A DNA stretch of 36,178 nucleotides from Candidatus Binataceae bacterium (GCA_030037595.1 JASHQJ010000043.1:1-36178), one strand, 5' to 3'. Counted from the first letter of the stretch, positions 1 to 8,588 are shown. Notes: generated by a model not told the origin, from the letters alone. Numbers and translations are program-made.

Positions 1-130
1 ACTACGACCGACTGGGAGTTCCCCGACTTGCCCACTAACCTCAACCTTCCGAACCGCCGGATGCGGACCACACCGCACCTCCGGTGGTGTGGCAGGGGAG
101 TAGCGGTGCGTCGCTACCCCCTATGCCGAT
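1..130 (+). mobile_element. 3' end of a group II intron (domains V and VI)
   Basis: Bases 54-87 fold into a 34-nt hairpin with domain V architecture. An 8-bp lower stem (CCGCCGGA with TCCGGTGG) is followed by a 2-nt bulge on the 3' side (CC, 78-79), a 5-bp upper stem (TGCGG with CCGCA) and a short loop. A CGC sits where the catalytic triad is expected (AGC or CGC in bacterial introns). A second hairpin at 91-127 fits domain VI: GGCA pairs with TGCC at its base and A123 is left unpaired about 7 nt from the end, as expected for the branch-point adenosine. The intron would end in AT at 129-130 (consensus AY). The 5' part and any reverse transcriptase lie outside the window. The 3' exon keeps the GAGG ribosome binding site of the MFS gene. 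The domain assignment rests on structure and pattern memory, not on a covariance search. Confidence 0.8.
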
Positions 131-147
131 CTGCTTGAGGATTCGCA

Positions 148-1464
148 ATGGCTACGCGCGAAGAGACGACAGCTTCTTCAACGGCCGATGCGCGCCGGAT
201 AAGCCTTCTCCGGCGGCATCGCGATTTCCGCCGCCTGTGGACGGGTGAAACCATCTCCGTCTTGGGCTCGCGGATGGGCGACGTCGCGGTGAGCTTTGCC
301 GCCGTGATCGCGCTCGGCGCGACTCCTGTCCAGATGGGCCTGCTCGCCGCTGTGCGGCTCGTTCCGAAACTGCTCTTCAGTCTCGTCGCGGGCGTGTGGG
401 TCGATCGCGCGCGGCGCCGCCCGCTGATGATCGGCGCGGATATCGGCCGCTTCGCACTGCTCGCGACGATACCTTTCGCTGCGATGCGGGGCCATCTCGC
501 GATGAACTTCCTCTACCCGGTAATTCTTGCGGTCGGTGTGCTCGATCTGCTCTTCGATGTGGCGTACGGCGCGTACTTGCCGTCGCTGGTTGATGCCGCA
601 GACGTGGTCGAGGCCAACAGCAATCTCTCGGCAAGTTATGCCGCAGCGGAGGTTGGCGGATTCGCGCTCGCAGGGTGGCTCGTACAGCTTCTCACCGCGC
701 CTTACGCGATCGCGGTCGATGCGCTTTCATTTATCGCGTCGGCAATCGCGATTCGATCGATCGAGAAACCCGAAGCGAGTGTAGCAGAGCGGAAAAATCG
801 CGAGTCCTTCTATCGCGAGGCGCTCGATGGTGCCAACGTCGTTCGCGCCGATCGCAGACTCTACGCGTTGACTGCCGCTAACACCCTTGCCGCTCTTTGT
901 TACTCGACGTTCTCGACGCTGTACATGCTGTACGTCGTCGATGAGCTGCGCTTTAGGCCGGGCGTGCTCGGCATGATTTTCGCGGTCGGCGGCATCAGTT
1001 CCTTCGTCACATCGATTGCCGCGACGCGTGTGATAGGCCGCTTCGGCGAAGGACGCGCGCTGGTTCTGGGAGCGATCCTGCAAGGAATCGCGTGGATCTG
1101 CGTGCCGGCAGCGCGCGGCGCGACGATGCTCGCGGCGGCGTTGCTGATTGCGCAGCAGCTCTTCGGCGACGCGGGCGGCACGGTTTACATAATCACCCAA
1201 GCGGCGATTCCGCAGACGATCGTACCGACGACCCTGCTCGGCCGCGTGCGTGCGACGATTTCCTTTGTGTCGATTGCCGGGATGATTGCCGGATCGATCG
1301 CCGCAGGCGCCGCCGCCGAGCTAATCGGGATGCGTCCCGTCATGTATGCGGGCGCGATTGGGCTCGCGGCCACAGGCGTGATTCTCGCCTTCTCGCCGGT
1401 CTGGAACGTGAGGGCATCCGATGTGGCTTCGATCGCATCGGCAGGAGTCGCTGAGGCCGACTGA
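148..1464 (+). CDS. MFS transporter, MFS_3/EntS-like exporter
   Basis: A 438-residue major facilitator superfamily protein of the inner membrane, probably a proton-driven exporter of small molecules. The sequence is hydrophobic throughout, consistent with about 12 membrane segments. The loop after the second helix carries motif A (GVWVDRARRRPLMIG, about residues 82-96). Its arrangement resembles the MFS_3 group, which includes the enterobactin exporter EntS and macrolide efflux proteins; the substrate cannot be told. The start is ATG148 with GAGG 7 nt upstream. The gene lies immediately after the group II intron end, so its native promoter was probably separated from it by the insertion. The stop is 76 nt before queA on the same strand. 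Confidence 0.85.
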   Translation: MATREETTASSTADARRISLLRRHRDFRRLWTGETISVLGSRMGDVAVSFAAVIALGATPVQMGLLAAVRLVPKLLFSLVAGVWVDRARRRPLMIGADIGRFALLATIPFAAMRGHLAMNFLYPVILAVGVLDLLFDVAYGAYLPSLVDAADVVEANSNLSASYAAAEVGGFALAGWLVQLLTAPYAIAVDALSFIASAIAIRSIEKPEASVAERKNRESFYREALDGANVVRADRRLYALTAANTLAALCYSTFSTLYMLYVVDELRFRPGVLGMIFAVGGISSFVTSIAATRVIGRFGEGRALVLGAILQGIAWICVPAARGATMLAAALLIAQQLFGDAGGTVYIITQAAIPQTIVPTTLLGRVRATISFVSIAGMIAGSIAAGAAAELIGMRPVMYAGAIGLAATGVILAFSPVWNVRASDVASIASAGVAEAD

Positions 1465-1540
1465 CGAATCTGCCCGATATCGCGCGCTGCCTCCTCGATG
1501 ATATTGTATCGGCGAGACCGACCGGATTTTTCCCGCCCGA

Positions 1541-2560
1541 ATGCGACTGACCGAGCTCGACTACGATTTGCCCGAGGAACTGATCGCACAGGCGCCGCTC
1601 GAGCGGCGCGACGCGGCGCGCATGATGGTCGTCAATCGGCGCGCGAAGTCGATCGAGCATTCGCGCTTCTACAAATTGGCGCGCCATCTCGCGGAAGGCG
1701 ACCTGATCGTGCTCAATGACACACGAGTGCTGCCGGCGCGCCTCATCGCGCACAAGGAATCGGGCGGCAAGGTCGAACTACTAATGGTGCGCGCGGTCAA
1801 AGACCCGCCGGGCGCGTGGCTCGCAATGATTCGAGCGCATCGCGCGCTCAAGGATGGCGCGATACTCAAGCTCGATGACGGGCGCGCGCTTCGAATCATG
1901 AAATACGCGCGGCACGGGCGGCCGATCGTCGTCGCAGAGGGCGCCGAGTCGATCGAGCAGATCCTGAAATCCACCGGTCAGCTCGCGCTGCCACATTATA
2001 TACGCCGCGCGGTCGAACGCTCCGACTTCGACGACTACCAGACCGTCTATGCCGACGCGGAGGGTGCGATCGCGGCGCCGACCGCCGGTCTCCATTTCAC
2101 CGACGAGCTGTTCGAGGAACTGGCCGTAGCGGGAATCCGCACTGCGCGCGTGACGCTTCATATCGGCCCCGGTACGTTTGCGCCGCTTCGCGCGGCCGAA
2201 GTGGAAGGTCACGCGATGGAAGCGGAGTGGTTCACGATTCCGCCGGAGACGGAGAACGCGGTCGCGCACGCTCATCGCATGGGCGGCCGCGTGATTGCGG
2301 TCGGTACCTCGACCACGCGCGCGCTCGAATCGTTCGCGATAACCGGCGACCGCGAGGGATTTACGGGCCTCTTCATTTATCCCGGCTTTCGCTTCAAGCT
2401 CATCGACGCGATGGTCACGAACTTCCACATGCCGCGCACGACGGTTCTCGCGATGGTGATGGCGCTCGGCGGACGCGAGCTGATGCTCGAGGCGTACCGC
2501 GAGGCGGTACGCCACAAGTACCGATTTCTTAGTTACGGTGACGCGATGCTGATCCTCTGA
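1541..2560 (+). CDS. queA: S-adenosylmethionine:tRNA ribosyltransferase-isomerase QueA
   Basis: QueA transfers and isomerises the ribosyl part of SAM onto preQ1 at tRNA position 34 to form epoxyqueuosine. The 339-residue length is normal for the family. The N-terminus (LTELDYDLPEELIAQ, then PLERRDAARMMV) is typical, and further family signatures follow: LNDTRVLPARL near residue 67, APTAGLHFT near 182, and the C-terminal GFRFKLIDAMVTNFHMPRTT segment. It begins a translationally coupled operon: its TGA overlaps the tgt ATG by one base (TGATG). Queuosine enzymes placed with yajC/secD is a common Gram-negative arrangement. Confidence 0.96.
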   Translation: MRLTELDYDLPEELIAQAPLERRDAARMMVVNRRAKSIEHSRFYKLARHLAEGDLIVLNDTRVLPARLIAHKESGGKVELLMVRAVKDPPGAWLAMIRAHRALKDGAILKLDDGRALRIMKYARHGRPIVVAEGAESIEQILKSTGQLALPHYIRRAVERSDFDDYQTVYADAEGAIAAPTAGLHFTDELFEELAVAGIRTARVTLHIGPGTFAPLRAAEVEGHAMEAEWFTIPPETENAVAHAHRMGGRVIAVGTSTTRALESFAITGDREGFTGLFIYPGFRFKLIDAMVTNFHMPRTTVLAMVMALGGRELMLEAYREAVRHKYRFLSYGDAMLIL

Positions 2561-3696
2561 TGCCAGAGCCAATCCAATTCACCGTAACTGCGACCGACGG
2601 GAACGCGCGCACGGGCCGCCTCGTCACCGGCCACGGCGAAGTCGCGACTCCCGCCTTCATGCCGGTTGGCACACGCGCCGCGGTGAAGGCGATGGCGCCG
2701 GATGAGCTTTGGGGCATGGGCTACAGGATGGTGCTCGCCAACGCGTACCATCTTGCGCTTAGGCCGGGAGCGGCGCTGGTGAAGGAGTTCGGCGGCGTCG
2801 CGAAGTTCATGGGATTCCCCGGCGCCGTGTTGACCGACTCGGGTGGCTTCCAGGCAATGAGCCTCGCGAAGATCAACTCGATCGACGAAAACGGCATCCG
2901 CTTCCGGTCGCATCTCGACGGGGCGCCCGTGATGCTCACGCCGGAAAGCGCGGTCGAAATCCAGGAGCAGCTCGGCTCGGATATCATGATGGCGCTCGAC
3001 GAATGCACGCCGTATCCGGCCGAGCATGAGCGCGCGAGGAAATCGCTCGAGCTGACTACTCGATGGGCCGAGCGCTGCGTCGCAGCGCGCCGCAGCACCA
3101 CGCAGGCGCTGTTCGGAATCGCGCAGGGCAGCGTCTATTCCGACCTGCGCCGAACCAGCGCGAGACAAATCACGTCGCTCGAGTTTGACGGTTTCGCGGC
3201 CGGCGGGCTTTCGGTCGGCGAACCCAAGGATGCCATGCGCGAGATGGCGGCGCTCACCGCCTCGATGCTGCCCGTATCGCGGCCGCGTTACTTGATGGGG
3301 GTGGGCACGCCGGAGGATCTCGTCGCCGCGATCGGCATGGGCTACGACATGTTCGACTGCGTGATGCCGACGCGGAACGCCCGCAATGGGACAGCATTCA
3401 CCAGTTCTGGGCGGATATCGATCAAGCGGGCCGAGCACGGCCGCGACCCGCGTCCTCTCGATGAGAAGTGCGAATGCCGTCCCTGCCGGAGCCATTCGCG
3501 GGCCTATTTGCGGCATCTATTTATGTCAGGGGAGATACTCGCGGCGCGGGCGCTCACGGAGCATAATCTCTATTTCTATGCGCGGTTGATGCGAGACGCC
3601 CAAGCTGCTATCGCATCTCGAAATTTCACGGCGTACGCGAAGGAATTTATCGACGGCCTCGCCGCGGGCGACGCCGCCGGAGCAAACGAGGACTGA
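2560..3696 (+). CDS. tgt: tRNA-guanine transglycosylase Tgt
   Basis: Exchanges guanine 34 of GUN-anticodon tRNAs for preQ1, one step before QueA in queuosine synthesis. The protein has 378 residues, the usual length. Visible features are the substrate-pocket DSGGFQ motif (about residue 93), the segment GYDMFDCVMPTRNARNG (about 263-279), which carries the nucleophilic Asp region, and the zinc site CECRPC with a following His (about 305-318). The start overlaps queA by one base and the stop overlaps the yajC ATG by one base, so queA, tgt and yajC should be translated in a coupled way. Confidence 0.97.
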   Translation: MPEPIQFTVTATDGNARTGRLVTGHGEVATPAFMPVGTRAAVKAMAPDELWGMGYRMVLANAYHLALRPGAALVKEFGGVAKFMGFPGAVLTDSGGFQAMSLAKINSIDENGIRFRSHLDGAPVMLTPESAVEIQEQLGSDIMMALDECTPYPAEHERARKSLELTTRWAERCVAARRSTTQALFGIAQGSVYSDLRRTSARQITSLEFDGFAAGGLSVGEPKDAMREMAALTASMLPVSRPRYLMGVGTPEDLVAAIGMGYDMFDCVMPTRNARNGTAFTSSGRISIKRAEHGRDPRPLDEKCECRPCRSHSRAYLRHLFMSGEILAARALTEHNLYFYARLMRDAQAAIASRNFTAYAKEFIDGLAAGDAAGANED

Positions 3697-4049
3697 TGTT
3701 TTTCGAAGGAGTTGCATGGGCGCAGGCTGCGGGTGGCGCGGCTCCCGGCGGCGAACAGACGCTGCTCACGACCATAGTACCGCTCGCTGCGATCTTTGCG
3801 GTGTTCTACTTCTTGCTGATTCGCCCGCAGACCAAGAAGGCCAAGGAACACTCTGAGATGCTGAACGAGCTCAAGCGCAACGATGAGATCATCACCACCG
3901 GCGGGATCATCGGGCGCATCACCGAGCTCGGAGACAAAGTGGTGACAATCGAGCTTGCGCCGAACGTGCGCGTGCGGATGGAGCGCTCGCAAATCGCGTC
4001 GCTGTCGCCCTACGGCAAGACACAGACCAAGAAGGAGAAAAGCGAATAG
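3696..4049 (+). CDS. yajC: Sec translocon accessory protein YajC
   Basis: Small inner-membrane partner of the SecD-SecF complex, which assists protein export through SecYEG. The 117-residue protein has a hydrophobic helix (TTIVPLAAIFAVFYFLLIRP, about residues 25-44), the family signature RPQTKKAKEH, and a soluble domain beginning LKRNDEIITTGGIIGRI. The start ATG overlaps the tgt stop. secD follows after 27 nt, so the gene belongs to the queA-tgt-yajC-secD operon. Confidence 0.95.
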   Translation: MFFEGVAWAQAAGGAAPGGEQTLLTTIVPLAAIFAVFYFLLIRPQTKKAKEHSEMLNELKRNDEIITTGGIIGRITELGDKVVTIELAPNVRVRMERSQIASLSPYGKTQTKKEKSE

Positions 4050-4076
4050 CGGCCGCGCCGCGATTCGGGAGTTGTC

Positions 4077-5732
4077 GTGGAAGGTCAAGGTCAAAATTTC
4101 GCCTCGATGCTGATCCTGCTGGCGCTAGTGGTCGCCTTTCTCTATCTGCACTTCACGGGCGGCAGCGGCCTCACGCGGCTCTACCTCGCGATTGCACTCG
4201 TCGTCGCATCAGTTGTCATTCTCCTGCCGAGCTTCAACCTCGATATGCCCGATTGGTACAAGACCTGGCTCGGCGCGGCCAAAATCGAGCTGGGCCTCGA
4301 TCTCCAGGGCGGGACCCACCTCCTTTACGCGGTCAAGCTCGACGAGGCTGTGAAAACCCAGCTCAGGCGCCGCTCCGACGATCTCAAGAACGAGCTCAAG
4401 AAGAGCAGGCTCGACGTCGATTCGATCACGCAGGACAGCTCCGGCGCGGTTATCGTGAAGCTCAAGACCAGCGACGAGCGCTCGCCGTTCCTCGACCTGG
4501 TATCGCACGGCTTCAGCGACCTCGTCGTCAATAGCGTGCCGAATGAGGGCGGTGGCCCGGCGTACAGCCTGAACTTCAAGCCCAACGAGATCAGCGACAT
4601 CCAGCGGAACGCGATGGAGCAGGTTCTCGAGACGATCCGCAACCGTATCGACCAGCTCGGCGTGCGCGAAACTACAGTCGCCCAGGAGGGCAACAACGAA
4701 ATCCTGATTCAGCTTCCGGGTATCCAGGACCCCGAGCGAGCCAAGGAGTTGATCGGTAAGACGGCGGTACTCGAGTTCAAGCTAATCGACGACAGCCACG
4801 ATCTTGGCGACGCGATCAAAAATGGACCGCCGCCCGGCGACGAGTTGCTCTACGGGAACGATCGGCGCGCGCAATACCTGGTCGAGAGTCCCGTGCTACT
4901 CACAGGTGATGTAGTTACCGAGGCCGTCGTGCGGCCGGGCGCGCGCCTCGAAGGTCCATACGTCGCGGTCGAGCTCGATCCGCGCGGCGCGGATATCTTC
5001 GACACGCTGACGGCGGAGAACGTCGGCCGCAAGCTCGCGATCATCCTCGACAACACCGTTTACTCTGATCCCGTCATCAAGGAGCGCATTCCCGGCGGCC
5101 ACGTACAGATTTCGGGACGTTTCTCGATGGAAGAAGCGCATGACCTCGCGCTCGTGCTGCGCTCGGGCGCGCTGACCGCGCCCGTCGATATCGAGGAAGA
5201 GCGCACGGTTGGCCCGTCGCTCGGCCGCGATTCGATTCGCCAAGGGGAGATTTCGTTCATCATCGGCGCGCTCGCGGTCCTGATCTTCATGCCGATTTAC
5301 TACAGCGGCGCGGGATTTGTCGCGGACTTCGGACTCACGCTCAACATCATCCTGCTGCTCTGTGTGATGGCTGCGATGGGTGCGACGCTCACTCTGCCCG
5401 GTATCGCGGGTATCGTGCTGACTCTCGGCATGTCGGTTGACGCGAACGTGCTGGTGAACGAGCGGATGCGTGAGGAGCTGCGCAACGGCAAGTCGACGCG
5501 CGAAGCGGTGAAGCTCGGTTATCAGCGCGCGTGGTCGGCGATTCGCGATTCGAATATCTCGACGTTTGTCGCGGGACTCATCCTGTTTCAGTTCGGAACC
5601 GGGCCGGTGAAGGGTTTCGCTGTGACACTTTGCGTCGGCGTGCTGACAGGGTTGTTCTCGTGTATCGTGGTGACCAGGGCGTGGTACGACTACAAGATTA
5701 TGATGCGGCGGCTTGATCGCATAAGCGTCTGA
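4077..5732 (+). CDS. secD: Protein translocase subunit SecD
   Basis: SecD uses the proton gradient, together with SecF, to pull exported proteins through the membrane. The 551-residue protein shows the P1 region signature LGLDLQGGTHLLYAV (about residue 65), a large periplasmic domain, and C-terminal RND-type membrane helices with GMSVDANVLVNERMREE (about 453-469) and SNISTFVAGLILF. The start is GTG4077 with GGGAG about 6 nt upstream. The N-terminus carries two hydrophobic stretches (about 11-26 and 36-51) where SecD usually has one. The protein ends right after the VTRAWYDYKI segment, where secF normally follows, but no SecF-like ORF exists in the window. Confidence 0.95.
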   Translation: MEGQGQNFASMLILLALVVAFLYLHFTGGSGLTRLYLAIALVVASVVILLPSFNLDMPDWYKTWLGAAKIELGLDLQGGTHLLYAVKLDEAVKTQLRRRSDDLKNELKKSRLDVDSITQDSSGAVIVKLKTSDERSPFLDLVSHGFSDLVVNSVPNEGGGPAYSLNFKPNEISDIQRNAMEQVLETIRNRIDQLGVRETTVAQEGNNEILIQLPGIQDPERAKELIGKTAVLEFKLIDDSHDLGDAIKNGPPPGDELLYGNDRRAQYLVESPVLLTGDVVTEAVVRPGARLEGPYVAVELDPRGADIFDTLTAENVGRKLAIILDNTVYSDPVIKERIPGGHVQISGRFSMEEAHDLALVLRSGALTAPVDIEEERTVGPSLGRDSIRQGEISFIIGALAVLIFMPIYYSGAGFVADFGLTLNIILLLCVMAAMGATLTLPGIAGIVLTLGMSVDANVLVNERMREELRNGKSTREAVKLGYQRAWSAIRDSNISTFVAGLILFQFGTGPVKGFAVTLCVGVLTGLFSCIVVTRAWYDYKIMMRRLDRISV

Positions 5733-5810
5733 TAGCATTAAGTAGCAGATCAAACTCTAAGGAAGTAAGTAATTGCAAAAGGTCGCTAGAGTTGAACTCA
5801 CGAGAGATGC

Positions 5811-5837
5811 CCAGAACGGCAGGATTTCGCCGTCTGG
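5811..5837 (+). other. Hairpin in the secD downstream gap
   Basis: CCAGAACGGC (5811-5820) pairs with GCCGTCTGG (5829-5837) over 9 bp with one bulged A. A second, weaker inverted repeat (AACTCTA at 5753-5759 with TAGAGTT at 5787-5793) precedes it. The hairpin is not followed by a clean T-run, so calling it an intrinsic terminator for the operon is only a guess. The gap is visibly richer in A+T than the flanking genes. Confidence 0.4.
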
Positions 5838-5847
5838 AATAACTTTC

Positions 5848-5874
5848 TTGACTTTCCAGTTAGCGGCGTATTAG
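5848..5874 (+). promoter_or_regulatory. Candidate sigma-70-type promoter before the HTH gene
   Basis: TTGACT (5848-5853) and TATTAG (5869-5874) resemble -35 and -10 boxes, but the 15-nt spacer is shorter than the preferred 17. The element sits 53 nt before the proposed start of the small HTH gene and after the hairpin, which is a sensible place for a new transcription unit. Confidence 0.35.
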
Positions 5875-5927
5875 AAACGCGCGTCACTCAAAACCTAATC
5901 TTGGAAAGGCGTCTTGTTGGACTAAAG

Positions 5928-6122
5928 ATGGCCGATAAAGACGACATCTTGCTGAACTCCCGGGAAGTCGCGTTCCTGCTCGACCTCAGCCCGGACACCG
6001 TCAATGAGTTTGCGCGTCGCAACATCATCCCCGCTTTCAAAAAGGGCCGGCAGTGGCGCTTCCGCAAGCGGGACATCACATCAGTTAAACGTCAGCTTAG
6101 AGGAATCAACGCTGCCGCCTAG
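5928..6122 (+). CDS. Small excisionase-family helix-turn-helix DNA-binding protein
   Basis: A 64-residue protein that is almost entirely one MerR/excisionase-type winged HTH (the HTH_17 group). Visible signatures are LNSREVAFLLDLSPDTVNEF, followed by IIPAFKKGRQWRFRKRDI, where the wing and the WRF(R/K)K.DI pattern are typical. I chose ATG5928 over the TTG at 5901 because family members begin just before the L(N/T)..EVA helix. No strong ribosome binding site is visible for either start. Such proteins act as recombination directionality factors or small repressors; no integrase is nearby, so a regulatory role is more likely. It stands between secD and a lipid methyltransferase in an A+T-richer patch. 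Confidence 0.75.
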   Translation: MADKDDILLNSREVAFLLDLSPDTVNEFARRNIIPAFKKGRQWRFRKRDITSVKRQLRGINAAA

Positions 6123-6201
6123 TCGATGCGGCTGAAGGCGTTGGGTGGAAGGCGAGCGTAGCGGACCTCCTGCGTCGTGCGCCGCTATAAGGAGTTGGGG
6201 A

Positions 6202-6819
6202 ATGGCCGAACCGCATGAGAGCCGCATCTACTCGGATTTTGCGCGCTTCTACGACCTTTTCTTCGGTCGTGTTTTTGTCGATCGCGAGCACGAGACGATC
6301 GAACAGCTCAATCTGCGGCCCGATCAAAACGTACTCGAGGTTGGAGTCGGTACCGGTATATCGCTCGATGCGTACCCGTCATACGTCCACGTGGTCGGAA
6401 TCGATCCGTCGCCCGACATGATGGAGCATGCGGTCAAGAGAGTTGAGGAGAACCGGCTGAAAAACGTCGAGCTCAAGGTTGGCGACGCGCTCAAGCTAGA
6501 TTTTCCCGACAACAGCTTCGACTGGGTGACGACGTTCCACGTTATTACCGTCGTTCCCGATCCGTACAAAATGATGTCTGAGATGGTGCGTGTGTGTCGG
6601 GCTGGTGGTCGAATCGTGATTGTCACGCACTTCCAGAGTGAGAACCCGCTGCTCGCGATCTTCAACACGATCGTGAACCCGATCACTCGCGTGCTCGGAT
6701 GGACTTCGAAGCTGAAGAAGAGCCGGCTGCTGGCAGGGCAGGCGATCACCGTCGAGCGCGAGGAGCGATGCGGCCCGGCCTGGGTGCATACGCTGATCGT
6801 CGCGCGCAAAGCGGTCTGA
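6202..6819 (+). CDS. Class I SAM methyltransferase, PmtA-like phospholipid N-methyltransferase
   Basis: A 205-residue soluble or membrane-associated methyltransferase. The SAM-binding motif I is LEVGVGTGISL (about residue 45), followed by the acidic loop VVGIDPSPDMM (about 65-75), and a motif IV-like FDWVTTFHVI. The opening pattern YSDFARFYDLFFGRVF and the overall order resemble Rhodobacter-type PmtA, which methylates phosphatidylethanolamine toward phosphatidylcholine; that substrate is inferred. ATG6202 is preferred to the upstream GTG6145 because AAGGAG lies 7 nt before it and the first 19 residues of the longer ORF are unlike the family. It is probably its own unit or shares one with the small HTH gene. 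Confidence 0.8.
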   Translation: MAEPHESRIYSDFARFYDLFFGRVFVDREHETIEQLNLRPDQNVLEVGVGTGISLDAYPSYVHVVGIDPSPDMMEHAVKRVEENRLKNVELKVGDALKLDFPDNSFDWVTTFHVITVVPDPYKMMSEMVRVCRAGGRIVIVTHFQSENPLLAIFNTIVNPITRVLGWTSKLKKSRLLAGQAITVEREERCGPAWVHTLIVARKAV

Positions 6820-7056
6820 TCGCCAAGCAATTCAGGTTCGCCGAGTGGCCTCACCGAGGCTTCTTACAAAGGGTCGTATTTCTTTCGCGGTCTGGCCGAG
6901 CTGAAGACGGCTATTTTAGCGCCGCGTCGCCTTTATTTCAGCGCTCGATCTCTTTCGGCCATGGTGTTAGTGATTGGATGATCATTCGCCATGTCCATTC
7001 ACGCGGGGCCAGACACCCGCACACGGCGACCATATCCCGATAGGAGAGACACGAAG

Positions 7057-8565
7057 ATGGGAGCAACACCGTCGTTAGAAAGCGCCGCCAGGGGCGCCAA
7101 GTCCAGCGCTGCCCTTGAGTTCCTCAGGAATTCGCCCAAGAAACTCCTGATCAACGGCAAGTGGGTCGCGGCCAAGTCCGGTAAGACCTTCGAAACGCTC
7201 AACCCCGCCAACGAGGAAGTGCTGGCTCTCGTCGCCGAGGGCGACAAGGCCGACGTTGACGAGGCCGTTAAGATCGCGCGCAAGGCGTACGAGGAAGGAC
7301 CGTGGGCCAGCGCCCGTCCGCACGATCGCACCAAGGTCCTGCTGAAGATCGCTGACCTGATCGATAAGCACGCCGAGGAGCTCGCGGAGCTGGAAACTCT
7401 CGACAACGGCAAACCGCTCTTCGAGTCCAAGAATATCGACATCCCAGGCGCGGCCGAGACCTTCCGCTACTACGCTGGTTTCGCCACCAAGATCTACGGC
7501 GAGACCAATCCGTCCGATCCCTCGATGTTCAACTACACGCTGCGCGAGCCGGTCGGCGTATGCGGGCAGATCATTCCGTGGAACTTCCCATTGCTCATGG
7601 CGGCGTGGAAGATCGCGCCCGCACTCGCCTGCGGAAACGTCGTGATCCTGAAGCCTGCCGAGCAGACTCCCCTCACCGCGCTTCGCCTCGGCGAGCTGAT
7701 TTTGGAAACGGACCTGCCCCAGGGCGTGGTCCAGATCATTACTGGCTTTGGCCCGGGCGCCGGCAGCTCGATCGCCGAGCATCCCGATATCGACAAGGTC
7801 GCGTTCACCGGTTCGACTGAAGTCGGCAAGCTCATCCTGAAAGCCTCGACGGGAAACTTAAAGCGCGTGTCGCTCGAGCTCGGCGGCAAGTCGCCCAACA
7901 TCATCTTCCCTGACGCCGACATGCAGCAGGCGGTCTTCGGCTCAAGCATCGGCATCTTCATGAACCAGGGCCAGGTATGCTGCGCCGGATCGCGCGTGTT
8001 CGTGCAGGAAAAGGTTTACGACCAATTCACCGACTCGATGTCGCAGTTCGCGAAGTCGATCACTCTCGGCAACCCGCTCGACGCTTCCACCCGCATGGGC
8101 CCGCTCGTCTCCAAGGAGCAGCACGATCGCGTTAAGGGCTATCTCAAGGCCGGCAAGGAAGAAGGCGCTAAGGCAAAAATCGGCGGCGAGCCGGGCAAGC
8201 AGGAGCGCGGCTACTTCATCGAGCCGACAGTGTTCACCGGAGTGAACAACCAGATGAAGATCGCGCGCGAGGAGATCTTCGGCCCGGTCGCGTCCGCGAT
8301 TCCGTTCAAGGATGAAAACGACGCTGTCTTCCAGGGCAACGACACGACCTACGGCCTCGCTGCCGCCGTGTGGACCAAGGACATCAGCCGCGCCCACACG
8401 ATCGCGCGCAAGCTCAAGGCCGGCACCGTCTGGATCAACACCTACGGCCAGATCGATCCGATGTCGCCGTTCGGCGGCTACAAGCAGTCGGGCTTCGGCC
8501 GCGAGCTCGGAAAGTACGCGATCGATCTCTACACGCAGATCAAGTCCGTTTATCTCAAGCTGTAG
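7057..8565 (+). CDS. Aldehyde dehydrogenase (NAD(P)+), paralogue 1
   Basis: A 502-residue ALDH-superfamily enzyme that oxidises an aldehyde to the acid; the substrate is unknown. Visible features are the IIPWNFPLLM motif with the oxyanion Asn (about 176), the cofactor loop FTGSTEVGK (about 250), the general base in LELGGKSPN (about 274) and the catalytic Cys in GQVCCAGSR (about 307). The C-terminus GGYKQSGFGRELGKYA is typical of class 1/2 ALDHs. ATG7057 is chosen over 6991 because AGGAGA lies about 9 nt upstream and the N-terminus then matches the paralogues at 25797 and 27327. A 237-nt gap precedes it with no clear promoter, and a strong terminator follows. Confidence 0.95.
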   Translation: MGATPSLESAARGAKSSAALEFLRNSPKKLLINGKWVAAKSGKTFETLNPANEEVLALVAEGDKADVDEAVKIARKAYEEGPWASARPHDRTKVLLKIADLIDKHAEELAELETLDNGKPLFESKNIDIPGAAETFRYYAGFATKIYGETNPSDPSMFNYTLREPVGVCGQIIPWNFPLLMAAWKIAPALACGNVVILKPAEQTPLTALRLGELILETDLPQGVVQIITGFGPGAGSSIAEHPDIDKVAFTGSTEVGKLILKASTGNLKRVSLELGGKSPNIIFPDADMQQAVFGSSIGIFMNQGQVCCAGSRVFVQEKVYDQFTDSMSQFAKSITLGNPLDASTRMGPLVSKEQHDRVKGYLKAGKEEGAKAKIGGEPGKQERGYFIEPTVFTGVNNQMKIAREEIFGPVASAIPFKDENDAVFQGNDTTYGLAAAVWTKDISRAHTIARKLKAGTVWINTYGQIDPMSPFGGYKQSGFGRELGKYAIDLYTQIKSVYLKL

Positions 8566-8588
8566 TTCCGAAAGCGAAATTTCGGAGG

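Noticed and set aside
1-147. Open plus-strand frame ending at 138 as the C-terminus of an upstream gene
   Set aside because: It runs through the domain V and VI hairpins of the intron, so the apparent peptide is better explained as structural RNA.
6145-6201. GTG6145 start for the PmtA-like methyltransferase
   Set aside because: The added residues do not resemble the family and the ATG at 6202 has a good AAGGAG.
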